Positions 27,474 through 36,085 are shown, counted from the first letter of the stretch. The stretch: 64,000 bases of DNA from Novosphingobium sp. SG751A (GCF_013149295.1 NZ_JABGCB010000004.1:62001-126000); one strand, 5' to 3'. Numbers and translations: made by a program. Notes: generated from the letters alone by a model not told the origin.

Positions 27474-27482
27474 ATGTATGCA
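27474..27482. promoter_or_regulatory. Sequence ATGTATGCA shared with the 1.2-1.6 kb control region
   Basis: ATGTATGCA is the complement of TGCATACAT, present twice at 1432-1440 and 1537-1545 upstream of a related receptor. This could be a shared operator half; the regulator is unknown. Confidence 0.3.
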
Positions 27483-27550
27483 TCAAAGATGATGGGCATC
27501 GTTGTCATAATAGGAAATGCATAAGTTAATTTCGCTTGTCAATTTAGGAG

Positions 27551-27564
27551 TGACAACGTTGACG
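27551..27564. promoter_or_regulatory. Putative LacI-family operator TGACAACGTTGACG
   Basis: The core CAACGTTG is a perfect dyad with a central CG. It lies in the 171-base divergent region between the three-sulfatase operon and the receptor at 27615. Two lacI-family genes lie within 10 kb. Confidence 0.5.
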
Positions 27565-27614
27565 CATTTTGTCATAAGCCCGCCATCCGCTGCAATAAGG
27601 CGGAGAGAATCGAA

Positions 27615-30017
27615 ATGGGGGATGTGATGATGAAACGTGGCTTTGCCGCGCTGCTTGGCGGCGGCGCTGTGCTTGCTTTTGCCCAGCCAACTCTTGCTCA
27701 ACAGGCGCCGCAAGCGCCCGAACTGGCGCCCGGCGAAATCGTGGTCACCGCGCAAAAGCGCGCCGAACGTCTCCAGGATGTGCCGCTGGCCGTTACCGCG
27801 ATTGCGGGCGAGGCGCTGGCCACGCGCGGCATCACCGATACCAAGAGCCTGACCCAGATTTCGCCCACGCTGTCCTATCAGCAAGGCAACAATCCTTCGA
27901 ACTCCAGCTTCCGCATTCGCGGGATCGGTACGGCGGTATTTGGGCAAGGGACCGAAAGCTCGGTCTCGACCGTGCTGGACGGCGTTGTCATGGCGCGTCA
28001 GGCGCAGGGCTTTTCCGATCTGGCCGATATTGAGCGGATCGAAGTGCTGCGCGGGCCGCAGGGCACGCTGTTCGGCAAGAATGCCACCGGCGGCGTGATC
28101 AACATCGTCACCGCCCGGCCCAGCAAGACGCTGACCGGCAAGATCAACGCCACCATCGCCGAAAAGGGCGAATATCACCTGAACGGCACCGTTTCCGGGC
28201 CGATCAGCGATAAGCTGGGCGTGCGTGTTTCGGGGTTCTACAACAAGGATGACGGCTACATCTATAACGTCACCTTGCGCCGCAAGACCAATGGCTATGA
28301 ATCCTTCGGCCTGCGCGGCAAGATGGAGCTGGATCTGGGGCGGCTCAACCTGCTGGCCACGGTTGATTATTCCAAGAACAATGCCTTCTGCTGTCAGTCG
28401 GTGCTGATCCGCTCGGACAATGCCAGCCTGACCACGCTGGTCGCTCCCGTTGTGCCGGGGCCGAATAATGTGCAGGTCGGATCGAATGGTGACACCACCT
28501 CGCGCACCTCGCAGCAGACCTATTCGCTGGAGGCCAAATACGATCTGGATTTCGCCACGATCACCTCGGTCACCGCGTGGCAGCATTACAGCTTTGACAA
28601 TACGGTCGATGTTGATGGCATCAACACCGCCGTGCCGATCTATACCGGCGCCAATGCGGTGGCGCAGTATGACATCAATGGCGGGCCATTCACGCTGGGC
28701 GGGTTTACCCAGGAATTGCGCATGTCCAATTCGGGCAAGCAGAAGCTGAATTACACGATCGGTGGGTTCTTTTCGGACACCACGCTGGACCGCGAATTCA
28801 CCCGCCGCTTTGTCAACTGCACGGCTAGCGGGCTGACGCTGGGGGCGACTTGCCCTTCGACCAATCTGGCCGGTTTTTCAGGCCACCATCGCGCCCATCT
28901 GCGCCAGAGCCAGATCGCTGGTTTTGCGCAATTCGATTACAATATCGCGGGCGGACTGAAGGCTCTGGGCGGTCTGCGCTGGCAGCATGAAACCATCTCG
29001 GTCTGGGGCAAGCAGGACACCACCCCTGCCTTTGCAGGCGATACGATCCTGCAAAGCGGCTATCCTCTGACCGAGGGCTATACGGCGGCATCGGACGATG
29101 TGCTGACCGGCAAGATGGGGCTGCAATATGAATTCAACCGCCGCGCACAGGTCTATGCCTCCTATACGCGCGGATATAAGGGGCAATCGCTGGGCACGGA
29201 ATTTACCCAGACCTTTAACAATAATCCCGTGGTTCAGCCCGAAACGGTCAATGCCTTCGAGGTCGGCTTTAAGGGCAGCACCGCCGACCGTAAAGTCAGC
29301 ATCGCGGTCGCGCTCTTCCTCGCCAAATACAAGAACCTTCAGGTCCAGGCCAACCGTTCCGACCCTTCGACCAACACGTTCACTTTCGTGACCACCAATG
29401 CCGGTGCTTCGGAAACCAAGGGCGTGGAAGTGGAAATGACGCTGCGCCCGGTCGATGGGCTCAGCGTGGCGCTGTCGGGCAGCTATGTGAAGACAAGGTT
29501 TGATGCCGACGGCATTGGCTGTCCGCTGCAAAATCAGGCCGCCTTTGCGACCGTGGCGACGGGATCGGCGGCGCCGGTCAACACGTGCTTTCGTTACAAG
29601 ACTGGATCGACCTTTGTATCGAGCGCGGCGCAGAACATCGTGGGCGGCATTTTGCCGAACACGCCGACATGGCGCATTGGTATCAATCCGCGCTATGAGC
29701 ATCCGTTTGCGGGCAAAATCGCCTATGCCGATGTCAATATCGCCTATCAGAGCGGGGTGAATTTCGCGCTGGAACAGGATCCTCTGCAATGGCAGCCGGA
29801 ATATACCACGGTCGACGCCACCATCGGCCTGCGCGCCGAGGACAAGGGCCTGTCCTTCTCGCTCTTCGTTAAGAACCTGACCGATCAGCGCTATTATACC
29901 GCGATGGGCACGCCGGGCCTGTTCACCACCCAGACCGTAACGCCGACCAACCGCATGGGCTTCCTGCCCAAGGGGGCGTTCCGCTATTTCGGGGCGACGG
30001 TGGGTTACAAGTTCTGA
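27615..30017 (+). CDS. TonB-dependent receptor divergent from the three-sulfatase operon
   Basis: The 800-residue receptor is paralogous to the one at 15972-18362. The plug is GEIVVTAQKRAERLQDVPLAV and IEVLRGPQGTLFGKNATGG, the Cys-Cys pair appears as FCCQS, and the barrel ends GATVGYKF. The signal peptide core is GFAALLGGGAVLAFAQPTLAQ. The first ATG (27615) has GGAGAG upstream; in-frame ATGs at 27627 and 27630 follow a GGGGGA and are equally plausible. The divergent arylsulfatases and a LacI-type dyad in between make it the second receptor of the sulfatase locus, probably for a variant of the same substrate. A hairpin lies just downstream. Confidence 0.92.
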   Translation: MGDVMMKRGFAALLGGGAVLAFAQPTLAQQAPQAPELAPGEIVVTAQKRAERLQDVPLAVTAIAGEALATRGITDTKSLTQISPTLSYQQGNNPSNSSFRIRGIGTAVFGQGTESSVSTVLDGVVMARQAQGFSDLADIERIEVLRGPQGTLFGKNATGGVINIVTARPSKTLTGKINATIAEKGEYHLNGTVSGPISDKLGVRVSGFYNKDDGYIYNVTLRRKTNGYESFGLRGKMELDLGRLNLLATVDYSKNNAFCCQSVLIRSDNASLTTLVAPVVPGPNNVQVGSNGDTTSRTSQQTYSLEAKYDLDFATITSVTAWQHYSFDNTVDVDGINTAVPIYTGANAVAQYDINGGPFTLGGFTQELRMSNSGKQKLNYTIGGFFSDTTLDREFTRRFVNCTASGLTLGATCPSTNLAGFSGHHRAHLRQSQIAGFAQFDYNIAGGLKALGGLRWQHETISVWGKQDTTPAFAGDTILQSGYPLTEGYTAASDDVLTGKMGLQYEFNRRAQVYASYTRGYKGQSLGTEFTQTFNNNPVVQPETVNAFEVGFKGSTADRKVSIAVALFLAKYKNLQVQANRSDPSTNTFTFVTTNAGASETKGVEVEMTLRPVDGLSVALSGSYVKTRFDADGIGCPLQNQAAFATVATGSAAPVNTCFRYKTGSTFVSSAAQNIVGGILPNTPTWRIGINPRYEHPFAGKIAYADVNIAYQSGVNFALEQDPLQWQPEYTTVDATIGLRAEDKGLSFSLFVKNLTDQRYYTAMGTPGLFTTQTVTPTNRMGFLPKGAFRYFGATVGYKF

Positions 30018-30042
30018 TGATCGCCTAGGCGACACCGGATGC

Positions 30043-30083
30043 GGCCTATCCAATCATGCGGCATTAGCATCATTGGATAGGCC
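30043..30083. terminator. Stem-loop after the receptor gene
   Basis: GGCCTATCCAAT (30043-30054) and ATTGGATAGGCC (30072-30083) form a perfect 12-bp stem with a 17-base loop, between the receptor stop and the metallo-hydrolase gene. There is no U tract, so it may be a terminator, an attenuator or an operator. Confidence 0.55.
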
Positions 30084-30152
30084 CGCAGCATTGGATGCAA
30101 CGCATACAAAAGCGCAGTCTTGCCCGCATAATAAATATAGCGGGAGGATAAA

Positions 30153-31172
30153 ATGCCGCGAACAAGACTTCTGCCACCGCTGATGGCGGGCTTGGCTTTG
30201 GCCGGCGCCCTGAGCGCGGCGGCCCATGCGCAGGAACGCGAAGGCGTGGCCCCCGACCAGGCCGCGATGTATCGCCATCTCAAGGCGGCCCGCACAATTG
30301 CCGGGGCCGATCTCTATGCCCATTATGTCCATCGCTGCATCATGGACCAGACCTATCGCCGGACCATCTCGCGCGGGCTTCAGGGGCATAATGCGCTGCC
30401 CGCCACCCGCGTGTTCGATGAACTCTATTTCGTGGGCGAAAATGCGGTTTCGGCCTGGCTGCTCGATACGGGCGATGGCTATATCCTGTTCGATGCGATG
30501 TATGCGCCGCAGGATATTGAAAAGATCGTCGAGCCGGGGATGCACAGCCTTGGCCTCGACCCGGCAAAGATCCGCTATCTGGTCATCACGCATGCCCATG
30601 GCGACCATTTCGGCGGCGCGCGCTATTTGAAAGAACATTACGGCACGCGCATCATGGCATCGGCGGCCGATTGGAACGATATGGCCGATCAGGCCGCCCA
30701 TCCCCGCCCCGGCATGCCGCCCGAATGGGCGAAGCTGGTGCCCGAACCCGATATGACCATTGCCGATGGGCAGGTCTTTGCGCTGGGCAAGGCAAGGCTG
30801 ACCTTCTACCTCACCCCCGGCCATACGCCCGGCACGGTCTCCACGGTGTTCACCGTCCATGATCGCGGCATCGCGCATCAGGTGGGCTTCTTTGGCGGCC
30901 TCGGCACGCCCGATACCGCCCAAGGCAAGCAGGCGATCATCGCCTCGCTGGAAAAGTTCAAGCCGGTGGTGCGGGCGCGAAAACTGGATGTGCTGATCGC
31001 CAACCATCCGACGCAGGATCAGTCGATCCCCAAACTGGCCGAACTGGGCCTGAGGCAGGCGGGTGATCCCAATCCCTATGTGATCGGGGGTGATCGCTAT
31101 CTGCGCTACCTCTCGCTGCAACAGGAATGCACCAAATTCGCGGCGGCCCAGCAGGGCCAGAGCATCCGATAA
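30153..31172 (+). CDS. Secreted metallo-beta-lactamase-fold hydrolase (B3-like)
   Basis: The 339-residue protein has a Sec signal peptide (MPRTRLLPPLMAGLALAGALSAAAHAQ). The zinc motif HAHGDH spans residues 147-152, with further histidines in LTPGHTPGTVS and LIANHPTQD, in the spacing of subclass B3 enzymes. GGGAGG lies just before the ATG. It is ten bases upstream of a secreted lipase, with which it forms an operon. In this fold, lactamases, lactonases and alkylsulfatases all occur. Beta-lactam resistance is possible, but the operon and the sulfatase neighbours suggest a catabolic hydrolase. I cannot choose between these from sequence alone. Confidence 0.85.
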   Translation: MPRTRLLPPLMAGLALAGALSAAAHAQEREGVAPDQAAMYRHLKAARTIAGADLYAHYVHRCIMDQTYRRTISRGLQGHNALPATRVFDELYFVGENAVSAWLLDTGDGYILFDAMYAPQDIEKIVEPGMHSLGLDPAKIRYLVITHAHGDHFGGARYLKEHYGTRIMASAADWNDMADQAAHPRPGMPPEWAKLVPEPDMTIADGQVFALGKARLTFYLTPGHTPGTVSTVFTVHDRGIAHQVGFFGGLGTPDTAQGKQAIIASLEKFKPVVRARKLDVLIANHPTQDQSIPKLAELGLRQAGDPNPYVIGGDRYLRYLSLQQECTKFAAAQQGQSIR

Positions 31173-31182
31173 GGAGAACGCC

Positions 31183-32433
31183 ATGCGCAAGAGCATCACA
31201 TTGGCCCTCGTCGGGGTGGCTCTGGCCTCCGCCGCGCTGGGCGCCGGGGGCGATACCGATCCCTTTTTCGGCGATGGCGGCGTGTCCGACTTCTATCGCT
31301 GGGATGGGAAGCTGAACAAGCCGGGACAGATTCTGCGCCGCGAACCTTTGGGTGAGGGCTTCTATGCCGACCATGCTTCCTCGGCGGAACGCATCCTTTA
31401 CAGCTCCACCGATGGCCGCTTCGGGCGCGGCGTGGTCGAGGCTTCGGGGATGCTCTATCTGCCACAGGGCAAGGCGCCCAAGGGAGGCTGGCCGCTGGTG
31501 GTCTGGGGCCATGGCACGATGGGCATTGCCGATGTCTGCGCGCCCAGCTGGAAAAAGCCGACCCCGCGCGACGGCACCTATGTCGATGCATGGCTTCAGG
31601 CCGGATTTGCCGTGGTGGCCCCCGATTATCAGGGGCTGGGTACGCGCGGCGTCCACACCTATGTCCAGCGCAAGGGCGAGGGCTATTCGGTGCTGGATGC
31701 GGCGCGGGCGGCGCTGAAGGCCGCGCCGGGGGTGATCGCCAACCGGGTGATCCTGACCGGGCAATCGCAAGGTTCGGGCGCGGTTCTCAACGCCACCTAT
31801 CTTCAGCCAGCCTATGCGCCGGACGTGAGATTGCTGGGCACGGTGGCGACCGCGCTGGTGTGGCGCGCAGAGAACCGGGCCGATCCGGCGAGCGATGTGA
31901 AGGGCGCTGATCCGGCCCGCTATTACATCATGCGCATGTATGGCGGCGGCTTATTTCCGGGAAGTCCGCTCCCCGATACGCTATTGACCGAAAAGGGGAA
32001 ATTGCTGCGCGAGGCGGCGCGGAAAGGCTGTTCGCGCGATATCGTCCCGGTGGCCAAGGACAATGGCGTTACCGGCGAGAATGCCTTTACCCGGCCCCCG
32101 CAGGACATGGCCCGCTTTATGGACATCACCGCGGTTCCGGCCAAGCCCATGCATGTGCCGCTGCTGATCGCCACGGGGCTTGCCGATGCGACCATTCCCA
32201 CGCAAACCCAATATGCGGCGGTTCGAGCCATGTGTCGCAAGGGAAATCCGGTGATATGGCGCAAATATAATGGCGTAACCCATTCGGGAACCTCGAATTA
32301 TGCGTTGCGCGATGCCATACCTTTCGCGCGGGATCTGTTGGCGGGCAAGCATCCGGCATCCAATTGCGGATCGATTACCCCGCCGGGGCCTATCCAGCCA
32401 TCGGACGAGTCGATTCCGTTTCAGGATAAATAA
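31183..32433 (+). CDS. Secreted alpha/beta-hydrolase, secretory lipase (LIP) family
   Basis: The 416-residue enzyme starts at ATG 31183 with AAGGAG upstream. The signal peptide is MRKSITLALVGVALASAALG. The nucleophile elbow is GQSQGSG (Ser about 195). The acid and base appear as GLADATIPTQTQY and GVTHSGTSNY, and the oxyanion region is VVWGHGTMG. This pattern fits the LIP-type secretory lipase/esterase family. It lies in an operon between the metallo-hydrolase and a DUF3237 gene, so it probably splits an ester of the same substrate outside or in the periplasm. The last codons and stop are part of a 21-bp tandem duplication. Confidence 0.85.
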   Translation: MRKSITLALVGVALASAALGAGGDTDPFFGDGGVSDFYRWDGKLNKPGQILRREPLGEGFYADHASSAERILYSSTDGRFGRGVVEASGMLYLPQGKAPKGGWPLVVWGHGTMGIADVCAPSWKKPTPRDGTYVDAWLQAGFAVVAPDYQGLGTRGVHTYVQRKGEGYSVLDAARAALKAAPGVIANRVILTGQSQGSGAVLNATYLQPAYAPDVRLLGTVATALVWRAENRADPASDVKGADPARYYIMRMYGGGLFPGSPLPDTLLTEKGKLLREAARKGCSRDIVPVAKDNGVTGENAFTRPPQDMARFMDITAVPAKPMHVPLLIATGLADATIPTQTQYAAVRAMCRKGNPVIWRKYNGVTHSGTSNYALRDAIPFARDLLAGKHPASNCGSITPPGPIQPSDESIPFQDK

Positions 32434-32456
32434 GGCCCGTTTCAGGATAAATGAGG
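32416..32456 (+). repeat. 21-bp tandem duplication at the lipase/DUF3237 junction
   Basis: CCGTTTCAGGATAAATAAGG (32416-32435) repeats at 32437-32456 with one change (AAATGAGG). The first copy carries the lipase stop codon, and the second, altered to TGAGGAGG, supplies the ribosome binding site of the next gene. Confidence 0.85.
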
Positions 32457-32463
32457 AGGATAC

Positions 32464-32985
32464 ATGGTTGGACGGCGTGAAGTGATGGTTTCGGGCCTGC
32501 TGGGCGGCCTCGCGCTGGCAGGGCGGAGCGAAGCGGCGGAGAGCGGTGCGCCAAGGTTGGAACTGGCGCTAGAAATCGTCGCCGATATTGCCCCGATGCA
32601 AAATCTGGGCATGGGGCCGTTGGGCGAGCGACGGATCGTGCCGATCATAGGCGGATCGTTCGAGGGGCGGGGCGCACTGGGCGGGGGGCTGAGGGGCAAG
32701 GTCATGCCCGGCGGCGCTGACCGGCAACTGGTGCGCAGCGATGGCGTGCGCAACCTGAGCGCACTGTATGAATTGCAGGCGGAGGATGGCGCGGTCATCA
32801 CCGTGCTGAACAAGGTGGTGGTCGAGGATCTGCCGGACGGCGGGCGTTATGCCTTTTCCACCCCCGAGGTCACCGCGCCCAAGGGGCCGCATGACTGGAT
32901 CAACCACAGTGTCTTTATCGGCACGCTCGAAAGCCTGCGTCCGGCAAGGCAGGCGGTGAGGTTGAAGTTCTATCGCGTATTTTGA
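32464..32985 (+). CDS. DUF3237 family protein with Tat-like signal
   Basis: The 173-residue protein starts at ATG 32464 with GAGGAGG in front. MVGRREVMVSGLLGGLALAGRSEA has twin arginines and a hydrophobic core, so export is likely; most DUF3237 proteins lack a signal. The family pattern is clear: MGPLGERRIVPIIGGSFEG, then GKVMPGGADRQLVRSDGVRNLSALYELQAEDGAVITV, a small lipocalin-like barrel of unknown role. It is the third gene of the metallo-hydrolase/lipase operon. DUF3237 genes often sit among aromatic and steroid catabolic genes; the function here is unassigned. Confidence 0.82.
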   Translation: MVGRREVMVSGLLGGLALAGRSEAAESGAPRLELALEIVADIAPMQNLGMGPLGERRIVPIIGGSFEGRGALGGGLRGKVMPGGADRQLVRSDGVRNLSALYELQAEDGAVITVLNKVVVEDLPDGGRYAFSTPEVTAPKGPHDWINHSVFIGTLESLRPARQAVRLKFYRVF

Positions 32986-33044
32986 TAAATCTATGCAAAA
33001 CCAGTATTGTTGAATACAGCAACGGAAATGTTCTTATGGAAAAA

Positions 33045-33072
33045 TTGCTCCATCATAAATAAGATGGTGCAA
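33045..33072. promoter_or_regulatory. Imperfect inverted repeat upstream of the fifth receptor
   Basis: TTGCTCCAT (33045-33053) and ATGGTGCAA (33064-33072) pair except at one position. They lie in an AT-rich 139-base gap before the receptor at 33125, as an operator candidate. No clear promoter boxes were assigned. Confidence 0.35.
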
Positions 33073-33124
33073 TAATAAACTGCCCCATCACCGATAAATA
33101 ATATTATTCGTGAGGGGACGAATC

Positions 33125-36043
33125 ATGCATAAATGCACCAGACTTCTTCTGGGATCGTCGCTAATTTCCTGCGTTTGCGCTAATCCGGCGCTGGCGCAGC
33201 AAAGCAGCGATCAGACGAAGGCCGCCGAAATCGTCGTGACCGGTTCACGCATCGCGCGTCAGGACTATGTCGCGCAAAGCCCCATCGTCACCGTTTCGCC
33301 CGCCGCGATCCAGAATTCGGGCACGCCCACCATCGACAGCTACCTGCTGCAAATGCCCAGCTTTGGCGTTGGCACCGGCGGCTTTTCCAATGGCAGTTCG
33401 GGCGGGCTGGGCATCGGACAGGCCAATCTCAACCTGCGGGGCCTTGGCACGGTGCGAACGCTGGTGCTGCTCGACGGGCGGCGGATGGAGCCGGGCAATG
33501 CGCAATCGGTAGTCGATATCAACACCATCCCCACCTCGGCTTTGCAAGGTGTTGAGGTCATCACTGGGGGCGCCTCGGCCACCTATGGTTCGGACGCGAT
33601 TGCCGGCGTGGTCAATTTCAAGCTGCGCCACCGCTTTTCCGGTTTTGAGGCCAGCGCCCAGATGGGGATCTCGGAATTGGGCGATGCACCCAACCGCCAG
33701 TTTTCCGCCATCACCGGCCGCGATTTTGCCGATGGGCGGGGCCATGTCATCCTGTCGGGCGAATATGCCGATCGCGGCGCCATCGGCTTTCGCGACCGTG
33801 CCTTTTCCACGCCAACCGGCAATCTGGCCCCGCAAATGGGCAATGGCTTCTATTCGCCCAGCGGTACCAATCTTCCCAGCCAGAGCGTTGTGAACACGAT
33901 CTTCGGCTCCTATGGCTATGCGGCCGGGACGATGCCGCGCACCGGCAATTTCGGCATCAACGGCGATGGCACGCTCTATCGCAGCCAAGCGCCAGGCACC
34001 AATTACAAGCCGACGGGCGACCCCTGCGTGGTCAACAATGGCGCGGCGGGCTTTGGCTATGACGGCAATTGCACCAACCGGCTGCAAAATCCGATGCATC
34101 GCTGGGCCGCTCTGGCGCGGGCCGAATATGAAGTGTCGGACAAGCTGACCGTGTTTGGCCAGTTCCAGTTTGCCCATTCACTCGCCCGCTCGCAGGGCAG
34201 CCATGCGCAGTTGAACGCGGTGGGGGCCACCGGAGTCAACGTGCCCGTCACGAATCCTTTTGTTCAGGCCAACACCGCCCTTGCCGCCGTTCTGGCCAGT
34301 CGCACCAATCCCAGCGCGCCCTTCGCCTTTGTGAAGCGTTTCGAGGAAGCGGGCCCACGCGCCTTTTCCAGCGCCACCGACACGTTGCAGGCGACGCTGG
34401 GCGCCAATGGCAAATTGTCTTCGGCATGGTCCTATGATGCCTATGCCAGCTATGGCCAGACAACGGCGGATGACCGCAACACTTCCGGTTCGGTCAGCCT
34501 GAGCGCGGTCAACCAGTTGCTCAACGCGGCCGATGGCGGGGCCAGCCTTTGCGCAGGCGGTTTCAACATCTTCGGCCCCAATCCGGTCTCGCAATCCTGC
34601 ATCGATTATGTCTCGCGCAAGACGCTGAGCAGCACCAAGATCGCCCAGACCGAACTCAGCGCCAGTCTGACCGGCAGCCTGTTCAAGCTGCCCGCAGGCG
34701 ACGTGAAGGTCAATGTCGGCGGCACCTATCGCCGCAACACCTTCCGCGTGAACCCGGATCCGTCGCTGCTGGCGGGCGATATTGCAGCGGTTTCGGCCAT
34801 TGCCAATACCGTGGGCAGCACCAATGTCTGGGAAGGCTCCGTCGAGGCGCTGATCCCGGTGCTGGCCAAACTGCCGCTCGTGGAATCCTTCAATATTACT
34901 GCCGGTTATCGCTATTCGCATTACAATCTGGCGGGGGGCAATTCGACCTACAAGATCAATTTCGACTGGCGCGTGGCCTCGCCGCTGCTGCTGCGCGGGG
35001 GGTATCAGCGGGCGGTGCGCGCGCCCAATATCGGTGAATTGTTCCTGCCCCAGGCCAGCACCGTGGCCAATATCGGCGCCGCACCTTCCTCAGGCGATCC
35101 CTGTAACGCTACCGGCAATCTGCGCAACGGGGCCAATGGGGCACAGGTGCTGGCGCTCTGCCTTGCCCAAGGCATGCCCGGTTCGATTGCCTCGTCTTTC
35201 ACACAGGCCAATGTCGGCGTGGGCGCCACCACAGCGGGCAACCGCGCCCTGCAACCCGAAACCGCCACCAGCTTTACCCTTGGCGCCGTGTTCCAGCCCA
35301 CGATGGCGGGCGAGGCTTTGCGCCGGATCAGTCTGTCGGTCGATTATTACAACATCGCCATCAACAACACGATCGGCCAGATCGTGGGTCAGAACATCCT
35401 CAACAAATGCTACAACACCGATGGGTCGAACCCGACCTATGACCCTAACAATATGTTCTGTCAGTTGATCACCCGGTCGAACACCACCGGCCAGATCACC
35501 AATCTCTATCAGCCCTTGCTCAATCTGGGCGGGTACAAGACCGATGGCATCGATGCGGCCTTCGACTGGGCCTTGCCGCTATCGGCCGTGGGGATGGGCG
35601 AAAAGGCGGGTACGCTGACGCTCAACCTCAATGTCAGTTGGCTCAACAGCTTCCGCATTCAGGCGCTTCCGGCGGCGGCGTGGCAGAATTACCTCGGCAC
35701 GATTTCGGGTACCGACACCTATGCTCGGTGGAAATGGTCGGGTCAGGTCGCCTATGAACGCGGCGCGGTGCAGGTGGGCGCGCGCTGGCGGCGGATGAGC
35801 TCGTTTGCGGACAATTCCATCGTCACCAATCCGGCCAGCACCGTGGCCGGGCCGGGGGCGATGCAATATGTCGATCTGTTCGCGCGCATCCGCTCGAAAT
35901 CTGGCTTTGAGTTCCGTTTCGGCGTGACCAACGTGGCTGACACCCAGCCGCCGCAGGTCGGCGCTACTGCGGGCTTTACCAATCAGGCGCTCTATGACGT
36001 GATCGGGCGGGCCTATTACGCCGGCATCCGCTTCCACTTGTAA
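33125..36043 (+). CDS. Large TonB-dependent receptor (oar/vitamin-type subgroup)
   Basis: The 972-residue receptor starts at ATG 33125 behind GAGGGG; the GTG at 33110 overlaps that ribosome site. The signal peptide is followed by the TonB-box region AAEIVVTGSRIARQDYVAQSP and plug motifs (LVLLDGRRMEPGNAQSVVDINTIP, VEVITGGASATYGSDAIAGVVNFKL). The barrel is long, with several Cys-bearing loops, and ends in YYAGIRFHL. It differs from the other four receptors and belongs to the large subgroup common in sphingomonads and Xanthomonas. It is followed by a terminator. It could belong to the hydrolase operon upstream or act alone. Confidence 0.93.
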   Translation: MHKCTRLLLGSSLISCVCANPALAQQSSDQTKAAEIVVTGSRIARQDYVAQSPIVTVSPAAIQNSGTPTIDSYLLQMPSFGVGTGGFSNGSSGGLGIGQANLNLRGLGTVRTLVLLDGRRMEPGNAQSVVDINTIPTSALQGVEVITGGASATYGSDAIAGVVNFKLRHRFSGFEASAQMGISELGDAPNRQFSAITGRDFADGRGHVILSGEYADRGAIGFRDRAFSTPTGNLAPQMGNGFYSPSGTNLPSQSVVNTIFGSYGYAAGTMPRTGNFGINGDGTLYRSQAPGTNYKPTGDPCVVNNGAAGFGYDGNCTNRLQNPMHRWAALARAEYEVSDKLTVFGQFQFAHSLARSQGSHAQLNAVGATGVNVPVTNPFVQANTALAAVLASRTNPSAPFAFVKRFEEAGPRAFSSATDTLQATLGANGKLSSAWSYDAYASYGQTTADDRNTSGSVSLSAVNQLLNAADGGASLCAGGFNIFGPNPVSQSCIDYVSRKTLSSTKIAQTELSASLTGSLFKLPAGDVKVNVGGTYRRNTFRVNPDPSLLAGDIAAVSAIANTVGSTNVWEGSVEALIPVLAKLPLVESFNITAGYRYSHYNLAGGNSTYKINFDWRVASPLLLRGGYQRAVRAPNIGELFLPQASTVANIGAAPSSGDPCNATGNLRNGANGAQVLALCLAQGMPGSIASSFTQANVGVGATTAGNRALQPETATSFTLGAVFQPTMAGEALRRISLSVDYYNIAINNTIGQIVGQNILNKCYNTDGSNPTYDPNNMFCQLITRSNTTGQITNLYQPLLNLGGYKTDGIDAAFDWALPLSAVGMGEKAGTLTLNLNVSWLNSFRIQALPAAAWQNYLGTISGTDTYARWKWSGQVAYERGAVQVGARWRRMSSFADNSIVTNPASTVAGPGAMQYVDLFARIRSKSGFEFRFGVTNVADTQPPQVGATAGFTNQALYDVIGRAYYAGIRFHL

Positions 36044-36053
36044 GGTCAGGCAG

Positions 36054-36085
36054 GCGTGAGCCTTTCCGGCGAGAGGGGCTCACGC
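36054..36085 (+). terminator. Intrinsic terminator candidate after the fifth receptor
   Basis: GCGTGAGCC (36054-36062) and GGCTCACGC (36077-36085) form a perfect 9-bp stem with a 14-base loop, followed by TGTTCT. It lies ten bases after the receptor stop. Confidence 0.7.

Noticed and set aside
30153..31172. Antibiotic-resistance beta-lactamase call
   Set aside because: The zinc motif alone does not separate lactamases from lactonases or alkylsulfatases, and the operon partners point to catabolism. It is recorded as a fold-level call only.
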